Assembly (NCBI GenBank): GCA_002771615.1
Contig: PCSD01000023.1
Coordinates: 1-14,848 of the forward strand
Direction: 5' to 3'
Source of the DNA: Candidatus Falkowbacteria bacterium CG23_combo_of_CG06-09_8_20_14_all_49_15
GTDB taxonomy: Bacteria > Patescibacteriota > Patescibacteriia > Patescibacteriales > UM-FILTER-48-10
DNA length: 14,848 nucleotides
A program made the translations under genes and the position numbers. Of this stretch, positions 13,034-14,848 are shown one piece after another. The notes under the pieces were generated by a model. It saw only the letters and a list, made by a program, of their open reading frames with translations, ran no database searches and was not told the DNA's origin. How positions within the stretch are numbered: the first letter of the stretch is position 1; the number at the start of each line of letters is the position of its first letter.

Positions 13034-14188
13034 ATGAGTATGAACAAAGTTGAACAATTGCCAGTAGGCCAAGACCAAAAAGAACTATTTTTTTCTAATG
13101 ATGTAAAAAATCAGATTGTAAATAAATTATGGGCGGCTTGGCGGACGGCCAGGAAAGTAACTGAAAAAAGCCAAGAAGGTTATGGCGAGGTTGTGAATCA
13201 GCACATGACTGGAGAAATATTTTATGACGCCCTTTTTCAGCCCAATAAAGCGCTCGGTTCAATCAACGAAAGAATGAAAAAAACAATCGGTGGCCGAGCT
13301 GAAGATTTAAAAATTAACGCCGATGATGTCGGCATATTGAAGGAACCTGTCAAGGATCCGGTTTTTCTCGCCTCCTTACCGGATCGTGAAGACTTTATCC
13401 AGAGATATTGTCATGCCATGACGAACGAGGTCAGATTTCAGGATGCTTATTTCGACGGAGCGGAAGAAGAGATAGATAAAATGCTTGCGCACGGACCAGT
13501 ACGGATCTGGACTACGGGCGATGTTTACGGCGTCCCGTCGCTTGGCCTGCCCGGCCACATGGAACAAATCAAACGCGTAGCCAGAGGTTTTCATGATTTT
13601 CGCCAAGAAAAAATCCATAAGGAGATTGATAATGCGCGGACGCGCGGCCTAAGCGAAGTGGAAGTGAAAGATTTACGCAAAAGACTAAAAAACAGTGGGG
13701 AATTCGGTTACGTCGCTCACGAGGATAAAGTTGAGGCTTTAAAGAAAGTCGCGGCAGATTTTCTTGAAAAACAAGTAGATTGGATCTCTGTGATTGATGA
13801 TAAAGTTCAAAATTTGCTAAACGCAAAACAGCGACTTGAAAAAATAAAGCCGGGTTTGGGAGATAAGGCAATTATGGTCTGGGATCGACAATCAGAGTTG
13901 TCTGGAGTGATCGCCGACCACCATTCAAAATTACCAAAAGGATTCCAAGGCACAGAAGAAGATGCTATCCGGGAATATGGTTTAGTAGAAATAAAAGATG
14001 TTAAAGATGCGGTTGCGGCGGTCATGGAAAAAATCGGCAGTAATGAAGGTGCTAAAATCGGATGGATTGTTGACCATGACGATGTGATCTCTGAAGATAA
14101 TAAGCGGGATGCTTTGCAAGGAAAAAGCGTGATACAATTACTTGAAAGTATGTTATCAAAACGCACGGAGGTAAAAGAGGCGGCTTAA
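13034..14188 (+). CDS. HAD-like protein lacking motif I, function unknown
   Basis: A 384-residue soluble protein. Residues 138-290 read like the core of a haloacid dehalogenase fold. FDGAEEEIDKMLAHG at 140-154 leads into motif II RIWTTGD at 157-163 (Thr160/161); K232 in HEDKVEAL could be motif III; and VIDDKVQNLLNAKQ at 253-266 resembles motif IV with D255 and D256. The N-terminal DxDxT/V nucleophile motif is not found in residues 1-140, which are helical and charged. The protein is therefore either a non-catalytic HAD relative or very divergent. The C-terminal 90 residues match nothing I know. ATG 13034 is used; an in-frame ATG at 13040 is as plausible. Codon use is more A/T-rich than in the penicillin-binding protein gene. 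The ROK kinase starts 9 bases after its stop, suggesting a joint role, perhaps in sugar-phosphate metabolism. Confidence 0.6.
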   Translation: MSMNKVEQLPVGQDQKELFFSNDVKNQIVNKLWAAWRTARKVTEKSQEGYGEVVNQHMTGEIFYDALFQPNKALGSINERMKKTIGGRAEDLKINADDVGILKEPVKDPVFLASLPDREDFIQRYCHAMTNEVRFQDAYFDGAEEEIDKMLAHGPVRIWTTGDVYGVPSLGLPGHMEQIKRVARGFHDFRQEKIHKEIDNARTRGLSEVEVKDLRKRLKNSGEFGYVAHEDKVEALKKVAADFLEKQVDWISVIDDKVQNLLNAKQRLEKIKPGLGDKAIMVWDRQSELSGVIADHHSKLPKGFQGTEEDAIREYGLVEIKDVKDAVAAVMEKIGSNEGAKIGWIVDHDDVISEDNKRDALQGKSVIQLLESMLSKRTEVKEAA

Positions 14189-14197
14189 TATAAACTT

Positions 14198-14848
14198 ATG
14201 CATTTATTATTTGATATCGGCGGCACCAATATGCGTTTAGCCGCGGCCAACCGGACTGAAATTTTGCAAATAAAAAAATGCTCTACACCGCCTAATTTTC
14301 GTGAAGCGATGGCGGTATTTAGACAGCTTGCCGAAAAACTTATCCGCGGCCAAGCTTGGGACGATGCGGCCGGCTGTACGCCTGGTCCGCTTGACGCGAA
14401 ACTTACTAAAATGGTTAGCGCGCCGAATCTGCCGGGCTGGAATAACAAACCGCTTAAGAAAAATCTGGAGCAGATATTAAAATGTAAGGTTGTAATTATG
14501 AAAGACGTGAGTGCGGCGGTGCTGGGCGAAGCGAATTTTGGAGCAGGAAAAGGTAAGCGGATTGTGGCTTATTTTACGGTCAGCACCGGCGTGGGCGGCG
14601 CCCGCGCGATTAATGGCCGCGTGGACGAGACGACCGCTTGGGCCGAACCGGGATACCAGATTATTAAACACGATGACCCATATGGTTTTATTGAAGGCTT
14701 AGTATCTGGTACCGGCTTAAAGAGGCGATACAAAAAAGAAGCAGTGAATATAAAAGACAAACGTGTCTGGGCGGAAGCGGCCCGACTTTTAGCAATCGGC
14801 GTTCACAATACGATCGTGCATTGGCAGCCGGACGTAGTCGTCATCGGC
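14198..14848 (+). CDS. ROK-family sugar kinase, 3' end cut by the window
   Basis: An open frame of 217 codons from ATG 14198 to the window end with no stop. It begins with the phosphate-binding motif FDIGGTNMRLA (5-15), followed by CTPGPLD at 60-66, the putative catalytic base D103 in MKDVSAAVLGEA, and GVGGA at 131-135, all in ROK order (Pfam PF00480). Two typical features are changed: the AGExGH segment reads TAWAEPGYQI at 146-155 (Tyr153 where His is usual), and the CxCGxxGC zinc motif is absent, replaced by DDPYGFIEGLVSGTG at 159-173. Such zinc-less ROK kinases may still phosphorylate glucose or related sugars, but the substrate is unknown. ROK proteins can also be repressors; no DNA-binding N-terminus is present, so a kinase is favoured. 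It probably shares an operon with the HAD-like gene. Confidence 0.85.
   Translation, partial: MHLLFDIGGTNMRLAAANRTEILQIKKCSTPPNFREAMAVFRQLAEKLIRGQAWDDAAGCTPGPLDAKLTKMVSAPNLPGWNNKPLKKNLEQILKCKVVIMKDVSAAVLGEANFGAGKGKRIVAYFTVSTGVGGARAINGRVDETTAWAEPGYQIIKHDDPYGFIEGLVSGTGLKRRYKKEAVNIKDKRVWAEAARLLAIGVHNTIVHWQPDVVVIG

Overview
The window looks like a piece of a chromosome from an uncultured bacterium, most likely of the candidate phyla radiation (Patescibacteria, Parcubacteria-like). This is an inference. It rests on the protein families present (a VWA-type protein, a C39-like membrane-anchored peptidase, a Cys-rich thioredoxin-fold lipoprotein with a poly-Ala linker, a zinc-finger-less ROK kinase and a PBP1A with an Ig-like tail), on tight gene packing, and on start codons that follow A/T-rich leaders with no recognisable Shine-Dalgarno sequence. 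TGA acts as a stop in at least two places (400 and 1950), which argues against the lineages that recode TGA as glycine. No tRNA, rRNA, CRISPR array, insertion sequence or integrase is visible.

Layout. Positions 1-2702 (minus) hold a tight operon: a PolB-type 3'-5' exonuclease, a VWA-family protein, a GHKL-type ATPase, a STAS-like DUF4325 protein and a possible 38-residue ORF. Two junctions are 4-base ATGA overlaps. From the VWA gene onward the operon is clearly richer in A/T than the exonuclease gene in front of it. Positions 2709-3722 (minus) hold a thioredoxin-fold lipoprotein with its own intrinsic terminator. Positions 3887-4765 (minus) encode a membrane-anchored C39-like cysteine peptidase, divergent from a small proline-rich protein (4890-5267, plus). 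The gap between them carries three tandem copies of a 29-bp repeat with a perfect dyad in each. Positions 5292-6666 (minus) hold a cation/Ca exchanger-family membrane protein and a PPC/DUF296 protein. Positions 6821-8943 (minus) form a clean transcription unit: tandem promoter, CBS-pair protein, ArsB/NhaD-family permease, terminator. From 8977 rightward everything is on the plus strand: a GalT-like nucleotidylyltransferase, a bifunctional class A penicillin-binding protein, a HAD-like protein lacking its catalytic motif I, and a ROK-family sugar kinase that runs off the window end.

How the genes fit together. The left operon resembles a regulatory switch (ATPase plus STAS-like partner) tied to a VWA protein. 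That VWA protein appears to have lost, in frame, the half of the domain that carries the DxSxS metal site. The centre is envelope and ion-transport biology: a lipoprotein redox protein, an anchored peptidase, two ion transporters and a CBS regulator. The right side is cell wall and sugar metabolism. No obviously new defence or mobile system is visible. The most interesting items are the truncated VWA protein in its coupled operon, the 29-bp dyad repeats, the tandem extended -10 repeat before the CBS gene, and the HAD-like/ROK pair with degraded catalytic motifs.
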